The notes: generated by a model not told the origin, from the sequence alone. Shown: positions 26,873 to 36,593, counted from the first letter of the stretch. The stretch: DNA of 44,163 nt from Candidatus Harrisonbacteria bacterium RIFCSPHIGHO2_02_FULL_40_20 (GCA_001818675.1 MHJF01000030.1:1-44163), one strand, 5' to 3'. Translations and numbers: made by a program.

Positions 26873-29023
26873 ATGTTAAAACTTGACTTAGAACTTTCTA
26901 AAATTAGCGGCGTTGGAGAAAAGTTTTTGAAGCGGTTGGATAAGCTGAGTATTAAAACTGTTCGAGATTTGCTTTGGCATTTTCCTTTTCGTTACGAAGA
27001 CTATTCAAAAATAGTTAAAATTGCCGACTTAAAAATTAATCAGCCGGCGACTATTCGCGGCGTAGTGCGCAAAGTGGCGACCCGGCGCACCTGGAAAAGA
27101 AAAATGCTTTTAGTGGAGGCGGTTATTGTTGATGAAACTGGCGGAGTGTCGGCGATCTGGTTTAATCAGCCGTATATCGCGCAGGTTTTAAAGCCGGGCC
27201 GTGAGGCAAATTTCGCGGGTCGGGCAATTTCTAGCCAAGGGAGGGTTTATCTTTCTAACCCGACTTACGAAACTATTAGCAATAGGACTGTGGTTAAGCA
27301 CACTGCTGGTTTGATCCCGATTTATCCGGAAACAAAAAGCTTAACTTCCAGAGGATTGCGATATTTAATAGAGCCTATTTTAAATGGCTTGGAAAAATTA
27401 GAAGACTTTGTTCCCGAAGAAATTTTAGAAGAATATGATTTGCCGGAAGTTAATTCCGCTTTGCATAAAGTTCATTTTCCCCGGACTATGGATCAGGCGG
27501 AAAAGTCGAGAAAAAGATTTGCTTTTGAAGATTTATTTTTGCTGCAGTTAAATAATCTGCGGGTTAAGAGAAGCCTTTTAAAAGAAAAAGCCCCAGCTTT
27601 AAAAATTAACGCCGAGCAATTGGAGGCGATTATTAAAAGTTTGCCCTTTGAATTAACCGGATCTCAAAGAAGGAGTTTGGATGAAATTATTTCTGATTTA
27701 TCTAAATTGCAGCCGATGAATCGTTTATTGCAGGGCGATGTCGGTTCGGGAAAAACCGTAGTCGCCGCGGTGGCGGCCTTTATTTCCGCCTTGAATAATA
27801 AGCAAGCAGCTTTTATGGCGCCAACCGAAGTTTTGGCGCGTCAGCACTATAAGACCTTGATGTCGATTTTTAAAAATCTGGATGTCTCTATCGGGCTTTT
27901 AACTGGCAGCGAGGCCAGGGCTTTTTATAGTGATAATTTAGAAAGCAAAAAAACTAAATTTCAGCTTCTCAAAGAAATTAGCTCCGGCCAAATTAAAGTA
28001 ATCGTTGGAACGCACGCGGTTATTCAGAAATCTATTGTTTTTCAGGATCTGGCGCTGGCGATTATTGATGAACAGCACAGATTTGGCGTAGAACAAAGGG
28101 CGGCTCTAGTTAAAAAAGAATTAAATCCGGGCGAAGAAACCACAATTCATTTTCTTTCTATGGGCGCCACGCCGATACCGAGAACTCTGTCATTAACGCT
28201 TTTTGGAGACTTGGATTTGTCGATTATCGATGAATTGCCCATTGGCCGAAAGCCTATTATAACTAAAATTGTTTCTCCGGCTAATCGGAATAAAGCTTAC
28301 GCTTTTATTCGGGAGCAAATTAAATCTGGCCGGCAAGCTTTTGTAATTTGTCCGCGTATTGTTGCGGCGGAGGTGGAAACAGAAGAAAGCGGAGCAACCA
28401 TCCCTATGATAAAAAAGAGAAAAGATCTTTGGCAGGAAGTTAAAAATGTTACTGAAGAATACGAAAAGCTTTCTCAAAAAGTCTTCCCGGATTTAAAAGT
28501 GGCGATGCTGCACGGAAAATTAAAAAGCCCGGAGAAAGCCGCTATTATGTCGGATTTCGCCGCCGGGAAAACCCATATTTTGGTTTCTACTTCGGTGATT
28601 GAGGTCGGCGTAGATGTGCCTAACGCGACTATAATGATGATTGAGGGCGCTGATCGATTTGGCCTTGCCCAGCTTTATCAGTTTCGGGGGCGGGTTGGCC
28701 GCGCCGAACATCAATCTTATTGTCTTTTATTTACAGATTCGGAAAGCGCCGCCACTCAACAGCGTTTGAACGCCTTAATTAAAGCTAAAAATGGTTTTGA
28801 ATTAGCTGAGATTGATTTAAAGTTAAGGGGCCCCGGTCAATTTTTGGGTGATAAACAAACTGGTTTGCCGGATTTGGCCATGCGTTCGTTAAATAATATT
28901 ATTTTGGTTCGGGAGGCCAGGTCCGCCGCGGTAAAAATTTTGGAACAAGATCAAGAATTGATTTATCACCCCATGCTTGCGGCGCAATTAGGAAGATTTG
29001 AGAAAAATATTCACTTGGAATAA
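26873..29023 (+). CDS. recG: ATP-dependent DNA helicase RecG
   Basis: LLQGDVGSGKTVVAAVA, AIIDEQHRFGVEQRAAL, QFRGRVGRAEHQSYCLL, wedge-domain N-terminus. Confidence 0.97.
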   Translation: MLKLDLELSKISGVGEKFLKRLDKLSIKTVRDLLWHFPFRYEDYSKIVKIADLKINQPATIRGVVRKVATRRTWKRKMLLVEAVIVDETGGVSAIWFNQPYIAQVLKPGREANFAGRAISSQGRVYLSNPTYETISNRTVVKHTAGLIPIYPETKSLTSRGLRYLIEPILNGLEKLEDFVPEEILEEYDLPEVNSALHKVHFPRTMDQAEKSRKRFAFEDLFLLQLNNLRVKRSLLKEKAPALKINAEQLEAIIKSLPFELTGSQRRSLDEIISDLSKLQPMNRLLQGDVGSGKTVVAAVAAFISALNNKQAAFMAPTEVLARQHYKTLMSIFKNLDVSIGLLTGSEARAFYSDNLESKKTKFQLLKEISSGQIKVIVGTHAVIQKSIVFQDLALAIIDEQHRFGVEQRAALVKKELNPGEETTIHFLSMGATPIPRTLSLTLFGDLDLSIIDELPIGRKPIITKIVSPANRNKAYAFIREQIKSGRQAFVICPRIVAAEVETEESGATIPMIKKRKDLWQEVKNVTEEYEKLSQKVFPDLKVAMLHGKLKSPEKAAIMSDFAAGKTHILVSTSVIEVGVDVPNATIMMIEGADRFGLAQLYQFRGRVGRAEHQSYCLLFTDSESAATQQRLNALIKAKNGFELAEIDLKLRGPGQFLGDKQTGLPDLAMRSLNNIILVREARSAAVKILEQDQELIYHPMLAAQLGRFEKNIHLE

Positions 29024-29039
29024 AATTTTATGGCTTTGT

Positions 29040-29161
29040 CCATTGTCATCGTGAGCGACTGCAGGAAGTGCGGCGATCTCACATTAAATTTAATGTAAGA
29101 TTGTTTCGCGGAGTTTACCCCGTCGGAACTCGTAGAGTTTCCATCGGGGCTCGCAATGACG
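29040..29161. repeat. Composite palindromic intergenic repeat (GTCATTGCGAG-type)
   Basis: TTGTCATCGTGAG... CTCGCAATGAC ends with an internal CCCCGTCGGAACTC/GAGTTTCCATCGGGG hairpin. Confidence 0.65.
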
Positions 29162-29192
29162 GCAAATATGCTCGCAGTTCCGCTTTGATGTT

Positions 29193-29606
29193 CTAGTAAC
29201 CTATATGATAGAACTGACTTAGGCTGTAAATTCCGGCGCCAAGCGTGGCTAATGTCAGCCCTACAACGAATAAAATTAGATCTAATTCAAAGCCGCCGAT
29301 AAACTTTTGGCCCCTTTTTATTTTCCAAAAAGTGGCCACCGCCATATTAATAGCTAGGAGCAAGGCGGCGATTTGGGTGTAGAGTCCCGCAATAATCGCT
29401 AGGCCGCCGAAAAATTCGACAAAAGCCACGATAGTTCCCCAAAAAGCGCCGGGCTTAAACCCCATCATTTCAAAATTCTGGGAATTAATTTTAAGATTTT
29501 TTATTTTTGGCCAGCCATGAGCAATGAAAATTGCGCCGAAAACCAACCTTAGGCCTAAAAGCGACCAATCGCTGAAAACTAAAAGAAGATTGAGTAAATT
29601 GTCCAT
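29193..29606 (-). CDS. DoxX family membrane protein
   Basis: LGLRLVFGAIFIAHGWPKI...FFGGLAIIAGLYTQIAALLLAINM. Confidence 0.85.
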   Translation of the reverse strand: MDNLLNLLLVFSDWSLLGLRLVFGAIFIAHGWPKIKNLKINSQNFEMMGFKPGAFWGTIVAFVEFFGGLAIIAGLYTQIAALLLAINMAVATFWKIKRGQKFIGGFELDLILFVVGLTLATLGAGIYSLSQFYHIGY

Positions 29607-29669
29607 AGATATTGGAATTAGGTGACCTTTATAAATATTATATCATAATATATAATAGGCTAAGTTACG

Positions 29670-29742
29670 GTGCCATCGTCTAGCCTGGCCTAGGACGCTG
29701 CCCTTTCACGGCGGAAACTCGGGTTCGAATCCCGATGGCACT
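29670..29742 (+). tRNA. tRNA-Glu (anticodon TTC)
   Basis: GTGCCAT/ATGGCAC acceptor, anticodon arm CTGCC-CTTTCAC-GGCGG. Confidence 0.93.
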
Positions 29743-29843
29743 ACTTTTAAAAAAGTGGAGGATGAATATGTTGGACAGAGAGTTTTGGCTTTGTTGTTTA
29801 GCTTTAAATTTCAATGGCAGCTTGGGAATTTTATTTGGACTTG

Positions 29844-29871
29844 ACTTATATTATGAATCTGGTATTATGAC
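29844..29871 (+). promoter_or_regulatory. Possible sigma70-like promoter of the 29916 gene
   Basis: TTGACT followed ~16-17 bp later by TATTAT. Confidence 0.5.
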
Positions 29872-29915
29872 ACCAGCATTTTAGATTCCTCAACCCACAG
29901 TAAAAGGAGGCTAAT

Positions 29916-30128
29916 ATGGCTACGGCCTATTGTACGCGTACGGAGCTCTTGCGTAAGTTGGTTGGTAGGACAGTGAAGGATGTGCGGTTTGCTAGCAACG
30001 GCGAAGATATCATTTTTGATTTTGAAGGCGGAGTTACTGCGTATTTCTTGCGAGATCATCCTTTGGTGGGAGAACGAGGTATGGTGGTGCGTTTAGAAAA
30101 GCCGGGTCATTTTGTGGAATACATTTAG
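29916..30128 (+). CDS. Small hypothetical protein (70 aa)
   Basis: SD AAAGGAGG then ATG; own promoter and terminator. Confidence 0.7.
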   Translation: MATAYCTRTELLRKLVGRTVKDVRFASNGEDIIFDFEGGVTAYFLRDHPLVGERGMVVRLEKPGHFVEYI

Positions 30129-30142
30129 CTTAAGGAGTATAA

Positions 30143-30181
30143 CCCGCCAAAATTTTCTTCGGAAAAATTTGGCGGGTTTTT
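30143..30181 (+). terminator. Intrinsic terminator of the 29916 gene
   Basis: CCCGCCAAATTTT-type stem: CCCGCCAAAATTTTCttcgGAAAAATTTGGCGGGTTTTT. Confidence 0.9.
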
Positions 30182-30265
30182 ATTTGAAAAATTGCTGTTA
30201 TTAAGTTAGACTGTTTTCAGTTCTAAAAAGTTCTAAAAGTTTTTTGAAAAAAGAAAGGCATTCTT

Positions 30266-31798
30266 ATGAGGCGAGCGTATCCAGCGTTGATTTTTTGCGC
30301 GTTATTATTTTGCGGATGCGTTGCTCCATTGGCGCCGTACAATCTATTGGTGCGTTGGGGTTCGGATGAGCCGCTTAAGGACCGGCTGGAAAAGTCCCGC
30401 AAGCTGATTGAGGATCGTAAAAAACAAGCTTATTCTTTTACGCTTGCGGAAAAGGCGGCAATTTTTGAGGCTGAACGCGATTTTTTTCGCCTGCCAGAAC
30501 CTTTTGAGTTTTTTACCGTAAGGATGCTGAATAAAGAAACCGCAGATAAAATTTCCACCTCCCCCTCTTTTATTAGCGAGAATTTGGTGATGCTGGCTTT
30601 TAAATACTCGGCGACCAAAGACTTAGAGTCTATTAAGGAGGCGTCGCGGCTTTTAGAGATGTTGTTATGGGTTGATGATTATTTTGGGAAAAAAGGACAA
30701 TGGCCTGCCGACCTCCATATTACCCAAGAGCCAATTTTTGAGGTCGTAAAGAAAAAATTAATTTATATGGGCTATGGGCCGTATGGCCATCTTTATTTTT
30801 CAGATGACGCGCACGGCAATACGGTGTCGCCGCATTTTTTAGGTGCCTATTTGTCGTATCGATTATTTGACGATCTTAAGATTCGTAAGCAATCAGTAGA
30901 AATTATCCGGCGTAATATTAATTATTTGTTGGATGAGGGGTTTGTTTTAAAGAAATTGAATGGCGAGCCGACTACTCATGGCGGTCTTAGCGGAAATGAA
31001 TATTTTGGGTTTGCTAAGAATGCTTTGGTGGCCCGTTTGATGTTTCTAGAAGTAGCGCGAACTGTTCTTGAGAAAGAAAGGGAAATAGGCGATCTAAAGT
31101 TATTGAACCGAATTCGTAAAGATTTGGATAAACTGTATAAAGATGAAGTTCCGGAGGGATTAGAAAGAATAGGCCCCCATTTTGGTAATCTTTGGTTTAG
31201 CACGCCATCCAGCAATGGCCGGGTTTTCCGAAATTTTTACCTTCTTATTTTAGCCGCGGGAAATCGGGAAAAGAGCGGCAGCTATTGGAAGGCTTTTCAA
31301 TATCAATGGATTCAGTTTCGGGAAGACCATAATCCCTTTTTGTCTTTTCTTTATTTTTCTTTAGTACCGGCAGACCAGTGGGAATTTAAAGATCAGCGGG
31401 CAAAAGCTATGGCGTTGGAATATCTGAAAAGCGTGCCTTTGGATCGAGACGATCGGGAGATTCTGAATTCATTTTTTGGGAAAGATGATGGCGTGGATAT
31501 TGATATCTTTCCGAGAGTTTATAAGTTTAAATTGCATCCGAAAAATAAAATTCCTTTGCCCATTTACTGCCGGGGAGTTGTGAGAAATGAATGGAGCAAC
31601 GAACCTTATCGCCTTAATGAAAATCTTGGTAAGAATGGATCTAATCTCTGTACCCCAATAGATTTCCTCACCGCTTATTATTTGGGGCTGGTTTCGGGAT
31701 TTATTCCGATTGGAGAACAAAAAGTGGATATGGACAAGGTAGAAAAATATTTAAAAGAAGCCCTGCCTGTTTTTGAAAAGTATCGCTATAAGCAATAA
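30266..31798 (+). CDS. Putative lipoprotein, hypothetical (510 aa)
   Basis: MRRAYPALIFCALLFCGCVAP N-terminus with lipobox-like LLFCGC; otherwise soluble. Confidence 0.7.
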   Translation: MRRAYPALIFCALLFCGCVAPLAPYNLLVRWGSDEPLKDRLEKSRKLIEDRKKQAYSFTLAEKAAIFEAERDFFRLPEPFEFFTVRMLNKETADKISTSPSFISENLVMLAFKYSATKDLESIKEASRLLEMLLWVDDYFGKKGQWPADLHITQEPIFEVVKKKLIYMGYGPYGHLYFSDDAHGNTVSPHFLGAYLSYRLFDDLKIRKQSVEIIRRNINYLLDEGFVLKKLNGEPTTHGGLSGNEYFGFAKNALVARLMFLEVARTVLEKEREIGDLKLLNRIRKDLDKLYKDEVPEGLERIGPHFGNLWFSTPSSNGRVFRNFYLLILAAGNREKSGSYWKAFQYQWIQFREDHNPFLSFLYFSLVPADQWEFKDQRAKAMALEYLKSVPLDRDDREILNSFFGKDDGVDIDIFPRVYKFKLHPKNKIPLPIYCRGVVRNEWSNEPYRLNENLGKNGSNLCTPIDFLTAYYLGLVSGFIPIGEQKVDMDKVEKYLKEALPVFEKYRYKQ

Positions 31799-31803
31799 AA
31801 TTG

Positions 31804-31835
31804 CCGAGCGCATAAAAGTTATGCGCTCGGTTTTA
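31804..31835 (+). terminator. Intrinsic terminator
   Basis: CCGAGCGCATaaaagttATGCGCTCGGTTTT. Confidence 0.9.
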
Positions 31836-31862
31836 TGTTATGATAAATTTTGAAACAAATTT

Positions 31863-32483
31863 ATGGCGGAAAAAGATATTAAAGAACTCAAAAGTGAGCT
31901 TCGCCAGCGAGATTTTAAAATTAAAGAGCTGGAATCTTTAATAGTGCACGATCCGTTAACCGGATTATTTAATCGCCGCGGTTTTTTAGCGCTGGCGAAC
32001 AAGCTTTTTCAGGATGTCCGTCATTTTCAGAAAAATAAAGCTGAGCGTGAGCATTTCGTGATTAAGTCTTTCGCAATTTTATTTTTTGATATTGATAATT
32101 TTAAAAAACTTAATGATACTTTTAGCCATAAAGTAGGAGATCAAATTTTACAATTTGCTTCTTCGGTTATTATGGGTAAGGTTCGTATTTCAGATTTTGT
32201 TGGCCGTTGGGGCGGCGAGGAAATAGTTGTTGCTTTGATTGGTAGCCAAGAGCATGATGCTTATCAAAAAGCCGAAGAGATCAGGAAGGCTGTTAAAAGT
32301 AGGGTCAAAATTCCAAAACATCCGGATTTAAAAATTACTATTAGCGCGGGCGTGGCAGAATTAGATGGCGCTTACAGTTTAGAAGAATTGATTAAACGAG
32401 CTGACGAAGCGATGTATTATTCAAAATTGCACGGCAAGAATAAGGTTACTCAATATAGCCAGCTTGTAGGTTCTAAAAAATAA
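31863..32483 (+). CDS. GGDEF-domain protein (putative diguanylate cyclase)
   Basis: DPLTGLFNRRGFLALAN, FFDIDNFKKLNDTFSHKVGDQIL, VGRWGGEEIVVAL. Confidence 0.92.
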   Translation: MAEKDIKELKSELRQRDFKIKELESLIVHDPLTGLFNRRGFLALANKLFQDVRHFQKNKAEREHFVIKSFAILFFDIDNFKKLNDTFSHKVGDQILQFASSVIMGKVRISDFVGRWGGEEIVVALIGSQEHDAYQKAEEIRKAVKSRVKIPKHPDLKITISAGVAELDGAYSLEELIKRADEAMYYSKLHGKNKVTQYSQLVGSKK

Positions 32484-32487
32484 TTTT

Positions 32488-33540
32488 ATGCGGATATTAG
32501 CTATAGAGACATCGTGCGATGATACGGCTATAGCTTTGGTTGAAATCAGGGGTAATTTGTTGTCGAAAAGCCGCTCCGCCAGCTGGCGGATTAAAATTTT
32601 AAAAAATTTGGTTTCTTCGCAGATCAAGTTGCACCGCCCTTATGGAGGCGTGGTGCCAATGCTCGCTAAGCGAGAACATGAAAAAAATCTGCCGAAGATT
32701 TTGAACCAAATTAAATCCGCCAGCCGGCGGATAAAATTGAAAATTGACGAGATAGCCGTCACAGTTGGCCCGGGATTAGAGCCGGCCTTATGGTCAGGCA
32801 TTACTTTTGCTAAGGATTTGGCAAAGAAGTTCAATAAGCCGTTAATCGGCGCCAATCATCTCGAGGGGCATTTATATAGTTTTTTGCTATCGCAAAAAGT
32901 TTCAAGTTCAAAGTTCAAGGTTCAAAGTTCAAAGTTATTTCCCGCTATCGCTCTTATTGTTAGCGGTGGACATACAATTTTAGTTTTGATGAAATCACTT
33001 ATTCAATGGAAAAAGTTGGGAGAAACTCGGGATGATGCGGTTGGCGAAGCTTTTGATAAGGTGGCACGGATGCTGAATTTGTCTTATCCCGGAGGGCCGG
33101 AATTGGAAAAATTGGCGAAGCGAGGAAATCCGAAAGCAATCAATTTCCCACGTCCAATGTTAAAAGACAAGAACTACGACTTCAGCTTTTCTGGATTAAA
33201 AACAGCGGTTTTGTATTATTTGAGGGATAATCCACGGTTTCTTCCAGCGGACGTTGCTGCTTCTTTTCAGCAGGCCGCGATAGATGTTTTAGCTGGAAAA
33301 ACCCTCAATGCAATCAAAGAATTTGGCGCTGAATCAGTTTTAATTGCCGGAGGAGTCGCGGCTAACAAGAAATTACGAGAAATTATGAAATTGGAAACTA
33401 AGAAATTGGAATTAAATTTTTTTGCCCCTCCTGCTAAGTTAAATACCGATAACGCCGCAATGATCGCTGTTGCTGCCTATTTTCAGAAATTACGAAAGAA
33501 GAATCATCGGCTGGAGGCGCAGTCAAATTTGAATTTGTAG
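32488..33540 (+). CDS. tsaD: tRNA N6-adenosine threonylcarbamoyltransferase TsaD
   Basis: ILAIETSCDDTAIAL, NHLEGHLYS, LIVSGGHT, ETRDDAVGEAFDKVARML. Confidence 0.96.
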   Translation: MRILAIETSCDDTAIALVEIRGNLLSKSRSASWRIKILKNLVSSQIKLHRPYGGVVPMLAKREHEKNLPKILNQIKSASRRIKLKIDEIAVTVGPGLEPALWSGITFAKDLAKKFNKPLIGANHLEGHLYSFLLSQKVSSSKFKVQSSKLFPAIALIVSGGHTILVLMKSLIQWKKLGETRDDAVGEAFDKVARMLNLSYPGGPELEKLAKRGNPKAINFPRPMLKDKNYDFSFSGLKTAVLYYLRDNPRFLPADVAASFQQAAIDVLAGKTLNAIKEFGAESVLIAGGVAANKKLREIMKLETKKLELNFFAPPAKLNTDNAAMIAVAAYFQKLRKKNHRLEAQSNLNL

Positions 33541-33564
33541 CTATTAAATACGATTATTAGGAAT

Positions 33565-35808
33565 ATGAAAGAAGAATTGGCTAAAGCATACGACCCTAAA
33601 GAAACAGAAGGCAAAATTTACCGGCTTTGGGAGGAGGGCGGGGGTTTTCAACCAAGAACTAAGAACAGTGAACAAAGAACCTATGCGATTCATCTTCCGC
33701 CTCCGAATATTACGGGTTCTTTGCATATGGGCCATGCTTTGAATGCGACGATTGCCGATATTTTAATTCGTTATCACCGGATGAAAGGAGATAAAACCGT
33801 TTGGTTTCCGGGCACGGACCATGCCGGCATTGCTACGCAGAACGTAGTGGAAAAACAATTAAAAAAAGAAGGGATGAGCCGTTGGGATTTAGGCAGAGAA
33901 AAATTTATTGAAAAAGTTTGGGAATGGAAAAATAAATACGGCAACATTATTATTGAGCAGTTAAAAAAACTGGGCGCTTCTGCGGATTGGTCGCGGCTTC
34001 GTTTTACGATGGATGAAAATTACGCTAATTGGGTTAAGAAAGCGTTTATTCATTATTATGAAAAGGGATTAATTTATCGCGGCAAACGGATTGTGAGCTG
34101 GTGCGTGGCTTGTCAGACTTCGCTCTCTGATTTAGAGGTGGAATATAAAGAAGAGAGCGGGAAATTGTGGTTTATTAAATATCCTATTGTAGCTCCGACG
34201 CCAAGGGGTCGGAGCGATAACTATGTTATCGTTGCTACAACACGGCCGGAAACAATGCTGGGCGATGTTGCGGTGGCGGTGAATCCAAAAGATAAACGTT
34301 ATAAAAATTTAATTGGGAAAAAGATTTTGTTGCCATTACAAAATAGAGAAATACCTATTATTGCCGATGACAAAATTGATATGATTTTTGGGACCGGAGC
34401 GGTGAAAGTAACGCCCGCGCACGATTTGCTGGATGCGGAAATTGGCGAGCGGCATAAATTGGAACCGATAGATATTATTGATGAGCGCGGCAGGATGACC
34501 GCCGCCGCCGGCGAAAAATTTAAAGGATTGAAAGTTGCGGAGGCAAGAGAAAAAGTTGTTAGAGAATTAGAAGAGGCTGGTTTATTAGAAAAAATTGAAG
34601 ATTATAAGCATAATGTGGCAATTTGCTATCGTTCGGGCACCGTTCTTGAGCCGTTGCGTAGCAATCAGTGGTTTCTTCGGATGGTAGATCATCCTCAAAA
34701 TCCAAAATCAATCCGCCAGTCGGCGGACAAAAATCAAAAGTTAGGAACATCGCTTCGCGACGCGGTTTTGAATGCTGTAAAGTCTGGGAAAGTAAAGATT
34801 ATTCCTGAAAATTTTGAAAAAATTCTTTTTTCTTGGTTGGAAAATATTCACGATTGGTGCATATCTCGGCAAATTTGGTGGGGCCATCAACTTCCTGTTT
34901 GGTTTCATGAACCGAAATGTATTCCTAAAAAGGGGCATGAAAGTGACGTGGTGAAATGTAAGGAAATGGTAGTAGCTGTGGAAAAACCACAATGCGAATT
35001 TTGTGACGCAGAATTTAAACAATCGGAAGATGTTTTAGATACCTGGTTTTCTTCTGCATTATGGCCCTTTGCGGGATTATCCGAAGCAGATCTTAAAGAT
35101 TTTTATCCATCCAACGTATTGATTACCGCGCGAGATATTATTAATCTTTGGGTTGGGCGAATGATATTTTCTGGATTGGAATTTCAAAAAGCCATGCCGT
35201 TTCCGGAAGTTTTGATTCACGCGACTATTTTAACCAAAGAAGGAAAAAGAATGTCTAAGAGTTTAGGAACAGGCATCGATCCTTTGGGGCTAATTGAAAA
35301 ATATGGCGCGGACGCCACTCGTTTTGGCATTATTTGGCAGACCATGGGAACGCAGGATATTCATTGGGACGAGGCGGCAGTTCAGGCAGGAAAAAAGTTT
35401 GCAAATAAATTGTGGAATATAGCTCGATTTTCATTAATGAAAATCGAGAATTCAAAATTCAAAATTCAAAAGTTAAAATTACAAGTTAAAATTCAAAATA
35501 ACGAAGATAGAAAAATTTTGCAAAAGTTAGATGAGGTTAAGAAAATCGTTGAGAAAAATATAAATAGTTATGAATTCGGGCCCGCGCTACACGCGCTGTA
35601 CGATTTTATTTGGCACGATTTTGCGGATAAATATATTGAATTAGTGAAAGATCGGCAGGATGAAGAAGCTGATTTAGTTTTGCAACACGCTTTGTTTTCT
35701 ATTTTAAAAATGTTACACCCCTTTATGCCTTTTATCACCGAGTCTATTTATCAAAAAATTGGTTTAGAAAAAAAAGATTTGTTAATGATTGAATCGTGGG
35801 TGGATTAG
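33565..35808 (+). CDS. valS: Valyl-tRNA synthetase
   Basis: PPPNITGSLHMGHAL, ATTRPETMLGDVAVAV, DVLDTWFSSALWPF, KEGKRMSKSLGTGIDP. Confidence 0.96.
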   Translation: MKEELAKAYDPKETEGKIYRLWEEGGGFQPRTKNSEQRTYAIHLPPPNITGSLHMGHALNATIADILIRYHRMKGDKTVWFPGTDHAGIATQNVVEKQLKKEGMSRWDLGREKFIEKVWEWKNKYGNIIIEQLKKLGASADWSRLRFTMDENYANWVKKAFIHYYEKGLIYRGKRIVSWCVACQTSLSDLEVEYKEESGKLWFIKYPIVAPTPRGRSDNYVIVATTRPETMLGDVAVAVNPKDKRYKNLIGKKILLPLQNREIPIIADDKIDMIFGTGAVKVTPAHDLLDAEIGERHKLEPIDIIDERGRMTAAAGEKFKGLKVAEAREKVVRELEEAGLLEKIEDYKHNVAICYRSGTVLEPLRSNQWFLRMVDHPQNPKSIRQSADKNQKLGTSLRDAVLNAVKSGKVKIIPENFEKILFSWLENIHDWCISRQIWWGHQLPVWFHEPKCIPKKGHESDVVKCKEMVVAVEKPQCEFCDAEFKQSEDVLDTWFSSALWPFAGLSEADLKDFYPSNVLITARDIINLWVGRMIFSGLEFQKAMPFPEVLIHATILTKEGKRMSKSLGTGIDPLGLIEKYGADATRFGIIWQTMGTQDIHWDEAAVQAGKKFANKLWNIARFSLMKIENSKFKIQKLKLQVKIQNNEDRKILQKLDEVKKIVEKNINSYEFGPALHALYDFIWHDFADKYIELVKDRQDEEADLVLQHALFSILKMLHPFMPFITESIYQKIGLEKKDLLMIESWVD

Positions 35809-35854
35809 TTATTTTTAAGAATAGTTGTTATTTTCCTGTTATTATTGGAATGAG

Positions 35855-36538
35855 ATGGTTTTTTCAATAGTTATTCCGGTTATTTTAGGCTTGTTGCCAA
35901 GTTTGGCCTGGCTAGCTTTTTATTTAAAAGAGGATCTGCGTCACCCAGAGCCTAAGAAGCTAATTTTTTATACTTTTCTTGCGGGTATTTTTAGCACAAT
36001 CTTTGTTTTACAAATTCAAATTTTTGTTAATGGATGGCTGGATGATTATGTAATATCCTATGGATTAATATATTTTTTGGTTTTGGCGCTGATTGAAGAG
36101 GTCTTTAAATTTTTAGCAGTTTATTTTGCCGTGGGATATAGAAAAGAATTTGATGAGCCGATTGACGCAATGATTTATATGATTGTCGCGGCTTTGGGTT
36201 TCGCGGCGGTTGAGAATGTGGCTTCGATATTCCAAGCGGCTAAAAGTTTGACGATTGGGGTGGGGCCCCTAGAGACGGTAACTCTGCGTTTTGTCGGCGC
36301 TACTCTTTTGCATACGATTTCTTCGGGTTTAGTCGGTTATTATTGGGGAAAGGCTATGGCTAAGAAATCAAATTATTCCAGTTTGATAGCGCGTGGATTA
36401 ATTTTCGCCACTATTCTGCACGCTATTTTTAACTATTTTATAATTAATTTTGAATCTCTGGCGATTTCGGTTATTTTTCTAATTTTTGTGGCCATTTTCA
36501 TTCTTAATGATTTTGAAAGATTAAAAAGATATAAATAA
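35855..36538 (+). CDS. PrsW family intramembrane metalloprotease-like protein
   Basis: ALIEEVFKFLAVY, EPIDAMIYMIVAALGFAAVENV, multiple TM segments. Confidence 0.88.
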   Translation: MVFSIVIPVILGLLPSLAWLAFYLKEDLRHPEPKKLIFYTFLAGIFSTIFVLQIQIFVNGWLDDYVISYGLIYFLVLALIEEVFKFLAVYFAVGYRKEFDEPIDAMIYMIVAALGFAAVENVASIFQAAKSLTIGVGPLETVTLRFVGATLLHTISSGLVGYYWGKAMAKKSNYSSLIARGLIFATILHAIFNYFIINFESLAISVIFLIFVAIFILNDFERLKRYK

Positions 36539-36593
36539 AAGCATCCCCCTTGTCTAGATTGCGCGCTATTTCTTCCTATTTTATAATCATTAT

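Noticed and set aside
28193-28714. Minus-strand ORFs inside recG
   Set aside because: Antisense to a clear RecG; no recognisable motifs or start signals.
29769-29885. Small ORF MLDREFWLCCLALNFNGSLGILFGLDLYYESGIMTPAF
   Set aside because: Overlaps the likely promoter of the 29916 gene and has no clear SD; could be real but unsupported.
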